From positions 62,001-126,000 of the forward strand of contig JARGOF010000013.1 in NCBI GenBank assembly GCA_029212415.1: a stretch of DNA of 64,000 bases, read 5' to 3'. The translations under genes and the position numbers were made by a program. Each line of letters begins with the position of its first letter. Within the stretch, counting starts at the first letter, position 1. The stretch is from Rhizobiaceae bacterium (lineage in GTDB: Bacteria; Pseudomonadota; Alphaproteobacteria; Rhizobiales; Rhizobiaceae). Of the stretch, positions 1 to 8,948 are shown in pieces. The notes under the pieces are model-generated. The model was not told the origin of the DNA. It searched no databases and was given only the letters and a program-made list of their open reading frames with translations.

Positions 1-259
1 TCGTGTCCGTCTTTCCGGGCTTTGCCCACATATACAAATCTATATGCTGGTATCGAACAGGCCGATGGGCGATGTCCAATCACGACAGTTCACGATCCGC
101 TTTGCCGCCTGGCTCAGATGCAGGTATTTTCAAGGTGTATCGCCTGGAGCAGTATCATTGACCAGGAAAATGGGCCTCACTCTTGGCAAAGAAGTGCGGC
201 GCGCTAAATTGAAGGCAGGTGTTGAAACCTGCAATTGATCGCTTACCGGGAGTAAAACG
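1..259. other. left-edge region, no supported gene
   Basis: The two short overlapping ORFs here (61 and 64 aa) resemble no family I know, have no convincing ribosome-binding site and read like non-coding sequence. The last 20 bases contain the likely ribosome-binding site (CGGGAG) of the next gene. A promoter for that gene probably lies here, but I cannot place it. Confidence 0.5.
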
Positions 260-1165
260 ATGAATGAACACAGCTCAATCCAACGCAAGACCGCCAAGGA
301 CTTTCCGCAAAAACTGCTGGATCTCTACGACTATTATGCCCATGGAAAAATAACCAAGCGGGCGTTTCTGGATGGCGCGGCAAAATACGCCGCCGCAGGG
401 GTCACGGCAGCCATGCTGCTGGACCAGCTCTCGCCAAATTACGCATTGGCCCAGCAGGTAGCGCCGGATGATCCGGATATCGAGACCAGCCGCATCACCT
501 ATGCATCACCCAATGGCAATGGATCGGTCAATGCCTATCTGGTAAGACCGGCCGGGGCCAAGGGCAAACTCCCGGCGGTGCTGGTTGTTCACGAGAACCG
601 CGGGTTGAACCCCTATATCGAAGATGTTACGCGCCGCATGGCAAAGGCCGGCTTCATGGCGCTTGCCCCGGACGGCCTGACATCGGTCGGCGGCTATCCG
701 GGCAATGACAATGATGGGCGTGACCTGCAGCGCACGGTTGACGGTGAAAAACTGCTGAATGATTTTTTTGCCGGTTTTGAATATCTCATTGCGCGCGACG
801 ACTGCTCAGGCAAAGTCGGCGCGGTCGGCTTTTGCTATGGCGGCGGTGTCGTCAATGCACTTGCGGTGGCCTATCCCGAACTTGCGGCTGCCGTTCCCTT
901 TTACGGGCGGCAGCCCGATGCCGCTGATGTCAAGGACATCGAGGCTGCACTGCTCATTCAATACGCAGAACTCGATGAGCGGATCAACGCCGGTTGGCCT
1001 GCCTATGAAGCCGCGCTGAAGGCCGCTGGAACAGCCTATACCGCGCATATCTATCCGGGTGTCAATCACGGTTTCCACAACGACACAACACCACGCTACG
1101 ATGAGGCGGCCGCGAAACTGGCGGAAGAGCGCACTGTGGCCTTTTTCAAAGAACACCTCATGTGA
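260..1165 (+). CDS. dienelactone hydrolase family protein (YghX-like)
   Basis: A 301-aa alpha/beta hydrolase of the dienelactone hydrolase family, which hydrolyses ester or lactone bonds. The nucleophile elbow GFCYGG puts the catalytic Cys near residue 192, followed by Asp near 239 (AELDE) and His near 270 (GVNHGF), so the Cys-Asp-His triad is complete. An N-terminal extension of about 65 residues contains [15 protein letters not shown], a stretch like a weak twin-arginine or hydrophobic signal, so export is possible. The start has CGGGAG about 8 bases upstream. The next gene is a YghZ-type aldo/keto reductase on the same strand; in E. coli yghX and yghZ are also near each other. The natural substrate is unknown. 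Confidence 0.85.
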   Translation: MNEHSSIQRKTAKDFPQKLLDLYDYYAHGKITKRAFLDGAAKYAAAGVTAAMLLDQLSPNYALAQQVAPDDPDIETSRITYASPNGNGSVNAYLVRPAGAKGKLPAVLVVHENRGLNPYIEDVTRRMAKAGFMALAPDGLTSVGGYPGNDNDGRDLQRTVDGEKLLNDFFAGFEYLIARDDCSGKVGAVGFCYGGGVVNALAVAYPELAAAVPFYGRQPDAADVKDIEAALLIQYAELDERINAGWPAYEAALKAAGTAYTAHIYPGVNHGFHNDTTPRYDEAAAKLAEERTVAFFKEHLM

Positions 1166-1224
1166 CCATTGCGCCAGCGGGCTGATCTGCGCTTGTCGCA
1201 CATGAAATTGCCGCGCCAGGCAGG

Positions 1225-1257
1225 ATGAGCCTGTGTCAAGGTTGGACACAGGCTCAT
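1225..1257. repeat. perfect 13-bp inverted repeat between hydrolase and reductase genes
   Basis: ATGAGCCTGTGTC (1225-1237) and its exact complement (1245-1257) flank a 7-base loop. There is no T-run on either side, so it is not a standard intrinsic terminator. It may be an mRNA-stabilising hairpin or a protein-binding site. Confidence 0.6.
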
Positions 1258-1333
1258 TGACCATGCATAAAGACAAAGGAGCGGCTGGGGATATCAGTTC
1301 CCGCATCAAAACGAACGTCGAAAGAGAACGCGC

Positions 1334-2362
1334 ATGACCTATACTCCCAATGCTGATCGCTACGCCAATATGGTCTATAACCGTTGCGGTAACAGCGGTT
1401 TGAAATTACCGGCTATTTCACTTGGTCTGTGGCACAATTTCGGCGACGACACGCCGTTTGATACAAAACGGGATATTTGCAGGACGGCCTTCGATCTGGG
1501 GATCACGCATTTCGATCTGGCCAATAATTACGGACCACCGGCCGGCAGCGCGGAACGCGCATTCGGGCAGATACTGCGCACCGATTTCGCCAATCACAGG
1601 GATGAGTTGATCATTTCCAGCAAAGCCGGATACGGCATGTGGGAAGGCCCCTACGGAGAATGGGGCAGCCGTAAATATTTGATTTCGTCCTGCGACCAGA
1701 GCTTGAAACGCCTGGGGCTCGATTATGTCGATATTTTCTATTCGCATCGGTTTGACCCGGATACGCCTTTGGAAGAAACAATGGGTGCGCTCGACCAGAT
1801 CGTGCGTTCGGGCAAAGCGCTTTATGCCGGCATCTCTTCTTACAATTCGCAGCGCACACGTGAAGCTGTCGCAATCCTGAAGGATCTGGGCACACCGTGC
1901 CTCATTCACCAGCCAAGCTACAATATGATCAATCGATGGGTTGAGCGGGATGGATTGAAGGATACCCTGAAAGATCTTGGTGTCGGGTCGATCGCCTTTA
2001 CGCCCCTGGCACAGGGCATGCTGACAAACAAATACCTCAAAGGCGTCCCCGAAGGCAGCCGGGCTTCACAGCACAAATCGCTCAAGCCGGAATTTCTGTC
2101 GGAGAAGGCCATAGACAACATCCGGCAGCTTGATCTCATCGCAAAACGCCGTGGTCAGACTTTGGCTCAAATGGCCATTGCCTGGGTGCTGCGCGACGGT
2201 GGCATCACCACAGCGCTGATCGGTGCATCACGGCCGCAACAGGTGGTGGATTGCGCCGGTGCGATCAACAATCTCACCTTCACGGCGCAGGAACTTGCCG
2301 AGATCGACACCTATGCCAACGAAGAAGGCGTCAATCTCTGGGCAAAATCCTCAGCCGATTAA
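1334..2362 (+). CDS. aldo/keto reductase, YghZ / L-glyceraldehyde-3-phosphate reductase type
   Basis: A 342-aa NADPH-dependent aldo/keto reductase. The TIM-barrel catalytic residues are visible: Asp61 and Tyr66 in DLANNYG, Lys97 in SSKAGYG, and His in FYSHRFD. The long insertion GYGMWEGPYGEWGSRKYL and the C-terminal IGASRPQQV cofactor motif are typical of the YghZ/Gpr subgroup (AKR14), which reduces L-glyceraldehyde-3-phosphate, methylglyoxal and other small aldehydes. The length is normal for the family. It lies about 170 bp after the hydrolase gene with a perfect hairpin between them, so it may be co-transcribed. Its role in detoxification is inferred from the family. Confidence 0.9.
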   Translation: MTYTPNADRYANMVYNRCGNSGLKLPAISLGLWHNFGDDTPFDTKRDICRTAFDLGITHFDLANNYGPPAGSAERAFGQILRTDFANHRDELIISSKAGYGMWEGPYGEWGSRKYLISSCDQSLKRLGLDYVDIFYSHRFDPDTPLEETMGALDQIVRSGKALYAGISSYNSQRTREAVAILKDLGTPCLIHQPSYNMINRWVERDGLKDTLKDLGVGSIAFTPLAQGMLTNKYLKGVPEGSRASQHKSLKPEFLSEKAIDNIRQLDLIAKRRGQTLAQMAIAWVLRDGGITTALIGASRPQQVVDCAGAINNLTFTAQELAEIDTYANEEGVNLWAKSSAD

Positions 2363-2642
2363 TGTAAAATTCAACATCCAGATGTAAAACACCAAACAAG
2401 GGCCTGGCGTATTGCTTGCAATGCGCCAGATGGTTCGGGGCAAATGTACCAATTCCAGGAAATGGGACAATTGTGACCGGTTTGCCCGGTTCGTTTGGTC
2501 TGTGTGTCTTGACACAGAGGATGCGGGGATAAAGAGTTAAACCCGCAATGGGGATAATAACTGACGCAGCCGGATCTGAGAAACAGCCGCATCATGGTCT
2601 TTTGATGCAGGAGGATCGGGACGCGTAAGAGGTGGAGATCAG
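2363..2642. other. intergenic region with a 12-bp hairpin
   Basis: No gene is visible. CTGGCGTATTGC (2404-2415) and GCAATGCGCCAG (2418-2429) form a near-perfect stem with one G-T pair; no T-run follows. A second short stem (CTGTGT / ACACAG) lies near 2500-2520. The promoter of the ABC-like gene should be here, since transcription appears to restart. Confidence 0.4.
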
Positions 2643-5357
2643 TTGGAGCGCAACCTTCTAAAATATATCTGGCGCCATTCGCGAAGTAAGCAGATATGGA
2701 TATTCATAGTTGTACTGGCAGCCATGCCAGTCTACTTCCTGATGTTGCAATTGCCCAAACTCATCGTCAATGGCCCCATCCAGGCGGTTGGCTTCGAGAC
2801 ACCTGAGGCCACGCAACCTTTTCTTTCGATCTCATTGCCTTTCACGCAGTATTTTACCGATCAGCAGATCATGCTGTTCGACGGCTTCCAACTGCAACGG
2901 CCGTCCATGCTGGTGGTCTTGTGTATTTCCTTTCTGCTGGCTGTTGCTCTGAACGGCTGGTTCAAGCTCTATATCAATACCTACAAGGGCAAACTTGGTG
3001 AAAGCCTGCTGCGCCGCTTGCGCTACGAGCTGTTTGATCGTGTGCTGCGTTATCCGATCGGCAAGATCCGCCAGGTCAAGCCGTCAGAGATTTCCAGCGT
3101 CATCAAGGATGAAGTCGAACCGCTGGGGGAGTTCTTCGGAGACGCCTTCTCAGCGCCGGTTTTCCTGGGTGCCCAGGCGCTGACAGGCATGACGTTCCTG
3201 TTTCTGCAAAACACCATGTTCGGGGCCATCACGCTTGGGATCGTGGTGTTCCAGGCATGGATCATCCCGCGCCTGAGGCGACGTTTGCTGGAGCTTGGAC
3301 GTCGACGTCAGCGGGCAGCGCGCAGATTATCGGGCAGAATTGGCGAATATGTCCAGGGAATGGATGACGTCCATCTGCATGGCGTTACCAACCGTGCCCG
3401 GGCAAATATCTGGAACATATTGCGCGGCATTCTTGCCACACGCTTCGAGCTCTATCAGCGCAAGTTCTTTGTCAAATTCATCAATAATTTCCTCATCCAG
3501 CTCCTGGCATTCATTTTCTACCTACTTGGCGGTTATCTGGTTATTACCGGCCGGATGGATCTTGGTGCTTTGGTTGCATCGATTGCCGCCTACAAGGATT
3601 TGCCGGCACCCATCAAGGGTATTATCGACTGGGATCAACAGCGTTTGATGAACCAGATCCGCTATGAACAGGCGGTAGAGGATTTTGCAGAAACCGAAAT
3701 CGTCCCCTATGAGCGGCAAGTGGCAACAGACCAGGTCCTGCCGCACATAAAAGAAGGGTACAAACTGAGCAATATTACGGTTGTGGATTCATCGGACCAG
3801 CCGGTGATCGAGTCCTTCTCAGCGACCCTGTCGCCGCGCGAAGCCGTGGCCATTGTCGGTGGCAATGATTCCGGTGCCGAACAGGTTGCTGAAGTTCTGG
3901 GCCGGTTGCTTCGTGCGCGGTCGGGCTCCATCACGCTGGACGGGAATGATCTGGACTCCATAGCGGAATCGCAGACGGGTCAGCGCATCGGCTATGCCGA
4001 CAGCAATGTGTTCTATGCCGGCGGCAGCATAAAGGCCACGTTGGCCGAAACATTGCCGTTTGTCGGGGATGCAGCGCCTGTTATCAAGAACGCCAGTTCC
4101 GGTGCCGATTTCGCCAACTATGAAAACGATGTGATGGTCAGTGCCGACGTCGACATGATCTACGATGTCGATGATCCGGTTTCCAATCCGTCCTGGCCCG
4201 ATGACGCCTTCTGGCCGCACCTGCTTTCGGTCATGCAGAGCACCAGACTGTATAATGATGTTCTTGAATTTGGTTTGCTGCGCACGCTGGACGATGAAGG
4301 TGATGAAACGATCAAGGCCAGTCTGCTGGAAGCACGGCGCGAGTTTGCCGATGACAAATCAACTGATGAACTCAGCGGTGCAGTGGAATTTTTTGATCCG
4401 GAAAAATACAATCATCAACTGACAATCGGCGAGAACCTGATTTTCGGCACACCCCTTGATGCGCAATTCAACCCGGAGAACCTGCCGTCCAACAAGACTA
4501 TGCTTGGCGTGCTCAAGGAAACCGACCTGATGTCGCAGCTGTTTGATGCGGGACGTGAGGTGGCTGAAAACAATGTGGAACTGTTTGGCGATCTGACCGA
4601 GGACAGCATGCTGCTGCAACGCACCGGCGGTCCCTCCCCCGAACAGATTGCAGCCATGAAACAGATGTTGGACCGGACATCCGGCAAGACGGTCACAACT
4701 GCTCCGGCAAATGATGTTACCGCCATATTGGCACTTGCATTTGGCTATAGCGAAACACAATCTCGATTTGGTGTGCTGAACGAAGCGCTGCAGGCACAAT
4801 TGCTCAATGCCCGCAAAAAACTTGCAGAAACTTTGGGAGCGCAAGGCAATGACTGTGTTGCATTCCTTGACCCGGCACGTTTCAATCCGTCATTGACCAT
4901 TATCGATAACATTCTGTTTGGACGCATTGATGCCAGGCGAACAGGCGCCCGCGACCGGGTTCTCAATGCGATCAAGAAAATCCTCGAGGAACGCAATATA
5001 TCCGAGACTATTTTCCGCATCGGTCTTTCCTACGACATCGGCGTTGCCGGCAGGAACCTGACAACCAGCCAGGCACAGAAACTCAAAGTCGCCCGGGCAT
5101 TGCTGAAGAAGCCGGATATGGTCATCCTCAATCGCGCCCTTTCTGCGTTGGATCCAGTCGAGCGCAAGGCCATCATTCATGATATCCTGTCTCTGGGAAG
5201 CGAAGACGGAAAACGTCAAATGGGTGTCATCTGCGTGCCTGTCGACAATGGTCCCTGGGATGATTTTGACCGCGTCATATTGATGGAAGGCGGCAGAATT
5301 TCGATTGATGGCACACCTGAGCAAGTCGCTCCACGCCTTGAAATGAGTAATGCATAA
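2643..5357 (+). CDS. ABC-exporter-like protein with degenerate ATPase motifs
   Basis: A 904-aa protein starting with TTG. The N-terminal part (about residues 15-330) has the hydrophobic segments and cytoplasmic helices of an ABC exporter membrane domain. The rest resembles nucleotide-binding domains, but the motifs are broken: the Walker A site reads IVGGNDSGAEQ, lacking GK(S/T); the signature reads LTTSQAQ instead of LSGGQ; and Walker B ends ILNRALSALD, with Asn in place of the catalytic Glu. A long insertion carries two similar blocks (FDPEKYN...ENLIFG and LDPARFN...DNILFG), as if ATPase segments were duplicated. The protein probably does not hydrolyse ATP in the usual way and may be a sensor or pseudo-transporter. 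The cyclic-nucleotide-binding gene starts 30 bases later, which suggests one unit. The function is unknown. Confidence 0.75.
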   Translation: MERNLLKYIWRHSRSKQIWIFIVVLAAMPVYFLMLQLPKLIVNGPIQAVGFETPEATQPFLSISLPFTQYFTDQQIMLFDGFQLQRPSMLVVLCISFLLAVALNGWFKLYINTYKGKLGESLLRRLRYELFDRVLRYPIGKIRQVKPSEISSVIKDEVEPLGEFFGDAFSAPVFLGAQALTGMTFLFLQNTMFGAITLGIVVFQAWIIPRLRRRLLELGRRRQRAARRLSGRIGEYVQGMDDVHLHGVTNRARANIWNILRGILATRFELYQRKFFVKFINNFLIQLLAFIFYLLGGYLVITGRMDLGALVASIAAYKDLPAPIKGIIDWDQQRLMNQIRYEQAVEDFAETEIVPYERQVATDQVLPHIKEGYKLSNITVVDSSDQPVIESFSATLSPREAVAIVGGNDSGAEQVAEVLGRLLRARSGSITLDGNDLDSIAESQTGQRIGYADSNVFYAGGSIKATLAETLPFVGDAAPVIKNASSGADFANYENDVMVSADVDMIYDVDDPVSNPSWPDDAFWPHLLSVMQSTRLYNDVLEFGLLRTLDDEGDETIKASLLEARREFADDKSTDELSGAVEFFDPEKYNHQLTIGENLIFGTPLDAQFNPENLPSNKTMLGVLKETDLMSQLFDAGREVAENNVELFGDLTEDSMLLQRTGGPSPEQIAAMKQMLDRTSGKTVTTAPANDVTAILALAFGYSETQSRFGVLNEALQAQLLNARKKLAETLGAQGNDCVAFLDPARFNPSLTIIDNILFGRIDARRTGARDRVLNAIKKILEERNISETIFRIGLSYDIGVAGRNLTTSQAQKLKVARALLKKPDMVILNRALSALDPVERKAIIHDILSLGSEDGKRQMGVICVPVDNGPWDDFDRVILMEGGRISIDGTPEQVAPRLEMSNA

Positions 5358-5387
5358 TGATGGAACCGGAGATACTGGAGCGGCTTG

Positions 5388-5852
5388 ATGAGTACACTTA
5401 AAGATGATGTGGCCATGCTGCGCAGGGTCGCACTTTTTTCAAGTGTCGACCCGAGCAAACTCAAACTGATCGCCTACACTGCATCACAGCGGGTGTTTGA
5501 AGACGGAGAGATGGTTTTTGAGAAGGATTCAAACGGAACCTCTGCCTATCTGATCGTCCGGGGTGAAGCCGAAATCCTCGTTGAAAGCGGCGGCAAACAG
5601 GTGGTTGTGGCGGTGCATGGAAGAAATGCGCTTTTCGGCGAAATTTCCGCTTTTTGCGACGTGCCGCGAACGGCAGGCGTGCGGGCGCGCGGCCAATTGT
5701 CCGTACTGGAACTCAAGCGCGAAAATCTCATGGAACTCATCCACGAATTTCCGGAGGTTGCCGTTGAGGTGATACGCGAACTTGCCAGACGACTGGCAAC
5801 GACAACCAGTGATCTGGCACATGTGCTGGACAGCAAAGAAACACCCGACTGA
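5388..5852 (+). CDS. cyclic nucleotide-binding domain protein
   Basis: A 154-aa protein consisting essentially of one CRP-type cNMP-binding fold. Visible features are the beta-roll with GEAEILVESGG, the phosphate-binding cassette region FGEISAFCDVPRTAGVRA, and the C helix ending in ELARRLATTTSDLA. There is no helix-turn-helix, so it is not a DNA-binding CRP. ATG at 5388 was chosen over the adjacent TTG at 5385 because CTGGAG sits 7 bases upstream. It follows the ABC-like gene by 30 bases and probably regulates or partners it. Whether it binds cAMP or cGMP cannot be read from sequence alone. Confidence 0.85.
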   Translation: MSTLKDDVAMLRRVALFSSVDPSKLKLIAYTASQRVFEDGEMVFEKDSNGTSAYLIVRGEAEILVESGGKQVVVAVHGRNALFGEISAFCDVPRTAGVRARGQLSVLELKRENLMELIHEFPEVAVEVIRELARRLATTTSDLAHVLDSKETPD

Positions 5853-6044
5853 TTTCAGCCATGTGCTGATTGAGAGTTTTTGGTGGTGCTGCCAAGACCG
5901 CTTGAAACGCAGGCCAATTGAAAAACAGGTTGCCGCAAAACCAGATATCGCCGTCGGCGCCTATTCAGGATTTTTCAGGGCGGTCAGAGGTTTGGTTGCT
6001 TGCAGCAGGCACAACCGCCGGGCGCGCTGTGCCAATGCCTGAAT

Positions 6045-6431
6045 TCAATTGGTCAGTTCCAGAATCATGAACAGCAAAATGATCACATAGGTCAGTTGGT
6101 GAACCAGCTGGTCTATACCGTGGGCGATCCAGTAGGAGCGCGTATGCGCATCGGCCTTGTTAACAAGACCATGCCGTCCCTTGATATAGTCGGTCAGAAA
6201 ATGAACGACAAACTCGAACGCCAGCAGCATTGCCACTGAGACCAATGACAGGCCGCACAACAATAGAACCGGGAGTGTGCCGGCAATATGAATGGCTGCA
6301 TGAATATAGCCACCTGGCCTGTTGAGGTAAGGTTTGTCAGCGATCATCGATCCCCACTGAAGGGAATAATCCGCTACAAAATGCTTTATCTGGAGGCCAG
6401 CCAGTGCCCACAGGAATACAAAATCCATCAT
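6045..6431 (-). CDS. DUF3307 membrane protein
   Basis: A 128-aa hydrophobic protein with about three membrane segments. The N-terminal pattern HFVADYSLQWGSMIADK, the following HAAIHI and the later FVVHFLTDYIKGR match the DUF3307 family, in which conserved His, Asp and Lys residues lie near the membrane. Family function is unknown. It is convergent with the ABC/cNMP pair and is the only minus-strand gene in the first 30 kb. Confidence 0.7.
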   Translation of the reverse strand: MMDFVFLWALAGLQIKHFVADYSLQWGSMIADKPYLNRPGGYIHAAIHIAGTLPVLLLCGLSLVSVAMLLAFEFVVHFLTDYIKGRHGLVNKADAHTRSYWIAHGIDQLVHQLTYVIILLFMILELTN

Positions 6432-6672
6432 TTTATCCTGGTGAGGAATTCACCTTCATCTGACAACATGAATTGTCCAGCGCACTAGTGCAAATTATTT
6501 AGGTCCAAACAAGCGTTTTTGCTGCGGATAATTGCAAGCGCCGAAACTGATGTGAACTCCGTGCAGACTGCAATGCCCTTTTCTGCGCATTGCAGATCTG
6601 CCCAATAGCCCAACTTGACAGGACGTTGTGACGCCTTCAATTTGAATGGTCGAATATCTATTGGGATTTCAC

Positions 6673-7671
6673 ATGACTCTTCGCGTGCTTTTCATCGGCG
6701 GAACCGGCCAGATATCATTGCCCTGTGTTCAACAGGCTGTCGCGGCCGGGCACGATGTCAGTGTCCTCAACCGGGGCAGTGCCAATGGCAAATTGCCCGG
6801 CGGTGCAAGACAGATCTCCGGTGACTTCCGTGACGACGTCTCCTACGCGGCGGCGGCTCAGGGCCACTATGATGTCGTCTGCCAGTTCATCGTCTTCGAA
6901 CCGCAGGATGCACAACGCGACGTGGCGCTGTTTGCCGGCAAGACCGGCCAATATATCTTCATATCGTCGGCATCTGCCTATCAAAAGCCGGCGCCCCGCT
7001 TTCCAATCACCGAAGATGTGCCGTTGGACAATCCGTTCTGGCAGTACAGTCAGAAAAAGGCTGCCTGTGAAACTGTCCTGATGGGTCAGGACGGCCTTCC
7101 GGTCACCATCGTACGTCCGAGCCACACAGTGCGCACGCGCTTTCCAACAGCCTTTTCGGAAGGCGACACGCTGCTTGCACGGCTGATCCAGGGCAAACCC
7201 GTGATTGTGCCGGGCGACGGCACATCCCTTTGGACATTGACACGCGCAGAAGATTTTGCGGCGCCCTTTATTCGCCTGTTTGGCAAACAGGCGGCATTGG
7301 GCAAAGCCTTTCACCTGACATCCGACAATGCCTTTACCTGGAACACGATCTATCAGGCAATCGGAAGGGCGGTCGGCAGAACCGCGGAGCTTGTGCACGT
7401 GCCGACAGACAATCTGATCCGTTTCAATGCGGATTGGGAAGGCCCTTTGCTGGGGGACAAGGCCCATTCGACCCTCTTTGACAATTCCCGAATCAAATCC
7501 ATCACCGGCACCTTTTCCTGTGAAAGCGACATCGACAGGATCCTTGAGCCCGTTGCCAGGCATTGGCAAGCCTGTGGCGGCGCGGACACGATACAGGCTT
7601 CCAGCGAACTCGATGCCCTGTTTGACACCATCATAAACGCACAGAGACTGGTCCAGCCACAATCACCTTGA
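6673..7671 (+). CDS. NAD-dependent epimerase/dehydratase family protein (SDR)
   Basis: A 332-aa extended short-chain dehydrogenase-like protein. It opens with the Rossmann nucleotide motif FIGGTGQIS, and has SSASAY and YSQKK in the region of the Ser-Tyr-Lys active site. The family acts on nucleotide sugars or other NAD(P)-linked substrates; members with this layout are often annotated as reductases of unknown substrate. ATG at 6673 was preferred to the ORF start at 6646 because TTGGGA lies 6 bases upstream and the Rossmann motif follows at once. It lies directly before the AraC regulator, but membership of the sugar operon is uncertain. Confidence 0.75.
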   Translation: MTLRVLFIGGTGQISLPCVQQAVAAGHDVSVLNRGSANGKLPGGARQISGDFRDDVSYAAAAQGHYDVVCQFIVFEPQDAQRDVALFAGKTGQYIFISSASAYQKPAPRFPITEDVPLDNPFWQYSQKKAACETVLMGQDGLPVTIVRPSHTVRTRFPTAFSEGDTLLARLIQGKPVIVPGDGTSLWTLTRAEDFAAPFIRLFGKQAALGKAFHLTSDNAFTWNTIYQAIGRAVGRTAELVHVPTDNLIRFNADWEGPLLGDKAHSTLFDNSRIKSITGTFSCESDIDRILEPVARHWQACGGADTIQASSELDALFDTIINAQRLVQPQSP

Positions 7672-7745
7672 AACAAGTGCCCCTTTGACAGCGACCATAA
7701 ATCACCTAGTTTGTGATAGGCGCCCTCAAGCAGGAGTGACGACAG

Positions 7746-8810
7746 GTGCACACAACTGACCATGAGCGGCCCAGTCAGGCCACAGCCTTTGATGCTCCGA
7801 TGGCCGGGCGCAGTGCATTGCAGCTTGCGACATTCGACCCAGGCCGCCTGTCTGTCGCCAACAAGGCCATTTCGCAGACGCAGACACATTCACCGGCCGA
7901 GGCCCACAGGCTGCTGTGCAGCCGGTACAAATCGCATGACCTGAAATTGAGCAACGGCGCTTCAGACTTCGACTTCCTCCATGTCAGCACAAAAGTCAGT
8001 GCAGGCAGTCTGAACATCCTGAGATATGGCGCGGGCGTGACCATCGACCCGGATAATTTCGAGGATTTCTACATGCTGGAAGTGCCGCTGGAGGGCGGCG
8101 TCGATATTCGCATCAACAACCAGGATTTCAATTCGCGCCCCGAAGCAGGCCTGATCATTTCACCCGGTCAACGTCTCGTCTCATTCTGGCGGCCGGGTAC
8201 AACGCAATTCATGTTGAAAATCGATCGAGATTTCCTGCTAAAGCGCTGGAACCTGCTGACCGGCAGAGCGGAGAGGACGCATCCCATATTCCGGACCAGC
8301 GTTGATTTCTCGACGCCCGAGGGCTGGCGCATCAGGAACCTGATGGGGCTGTTGATGGAAGAATTTGTCCGTTTTGCCCATGATCCCGCCTGGAAAATTG
8401 AAACCTCCACTCTTTCGCACGCTGTGGTCGATGCCCTGCTGATGAGCCTTGAACACGATCAAACGCCCCTGCTGCCCAATGCCTCTGCCAATATCCTGCC
8501 CAGACACGTGCGCACCTGCACCCGGTATATCTCGGAAAATCTGGCCTCCCCGGTTTCTGTCGCCGCTTTGGCAAAGGCCGCCGATGTCAGTGAACGGTCC
8601 GTTTTCGAAGGCTTTCGGCATTATCTGAGCGCAACGCCCATGCAATATGTGCTGGAGACCCGTCTCATGCATGCGCGAAAAATGTTGCTATCGGAAAAAA
8701 CCACAGTCGCGGCTGCGATGAAGCAATGCGGCTTCCGGCATGCCGGGCGTTTTTCAAAATATTATATGGATCGTTTCGGGGAATATCCTTCCCGCACGGC
8801 CAAAAAATAA
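7746..8810 (+). CDS. AraC family transcriptional regulator
   Basis: A 354-aa regulator. Residues about 60-220 match the AraC-binding-like sensor region (GAGVTIDPDNFEDFYMLEVPLEGG), and the last 100 residues contain the double helix-turn-helix (VSVAALAKAADVSERSVFEGFRHYLSATPMQYV). The start is GTG with AGGAG about 10 bases upstream; ATG at 7800 is an alternative. It precedes the sugar operon on the same strand and is the obvious candidate to activate it in response to the substrate or a product. Confidence 0.85.
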   Translation: MHTTDHERPSQATAFDAPMAGRSALQLATFDPGRLSVANKAISQTQTHSPAEAHRLLCSRYKSHDLKLSNGASDFDFLHVSTKVSAGSLNILRYGAGVTIDPDNFEDFYMLEVPLEGGVDIRINNQDFNSRPEAGLIISPGQRLVSFWRPGTTQFMLKIDRDFLLKRWNLLTGRAERTHPIFRTSVDFSTPEGWRIRNLMGLLMEEFVRFAHDPAWKIETSTLSHAVVDALLMSLEHDQTPLLPNASANILPRHVRTCTRYISENLASPVSVAALAKAADVSERSVFEGFRHYLSATPMQYVLETRLMHARKMLLSEKTTVAAAMKQCGFRHAGRFSKYYMDRFGEYPSRTAKK

Positions 8811-8948
8811 GATGGCGGCCTCTTTCTTCCGCCTGCTCTCGTCCTCAAACCGCATGATTTGTCCGCAACCGGAATGTTTGTCGATCGCGCTCTCTGCCGG
8901 GACCGGTTCGCGCTTGCGTCAGCTCCGCTTCACGGACACTTTAAACAC

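Noticed and set aside
2643-5357. Frameshift or fusion error in the ABC-like gene
   Set aside because: The 904-aa frame is continuous, coding-like throughout and ends just before a coupled gene; degenerate motifs look like evolved changes, not sequencing errors.
6715-7662. 315-aa minus-strand ORF opposite the epimerase-like gene
   Set aside because: Antisense shadow of a well-supported SDR gene with no family match or ribosome-binding site.
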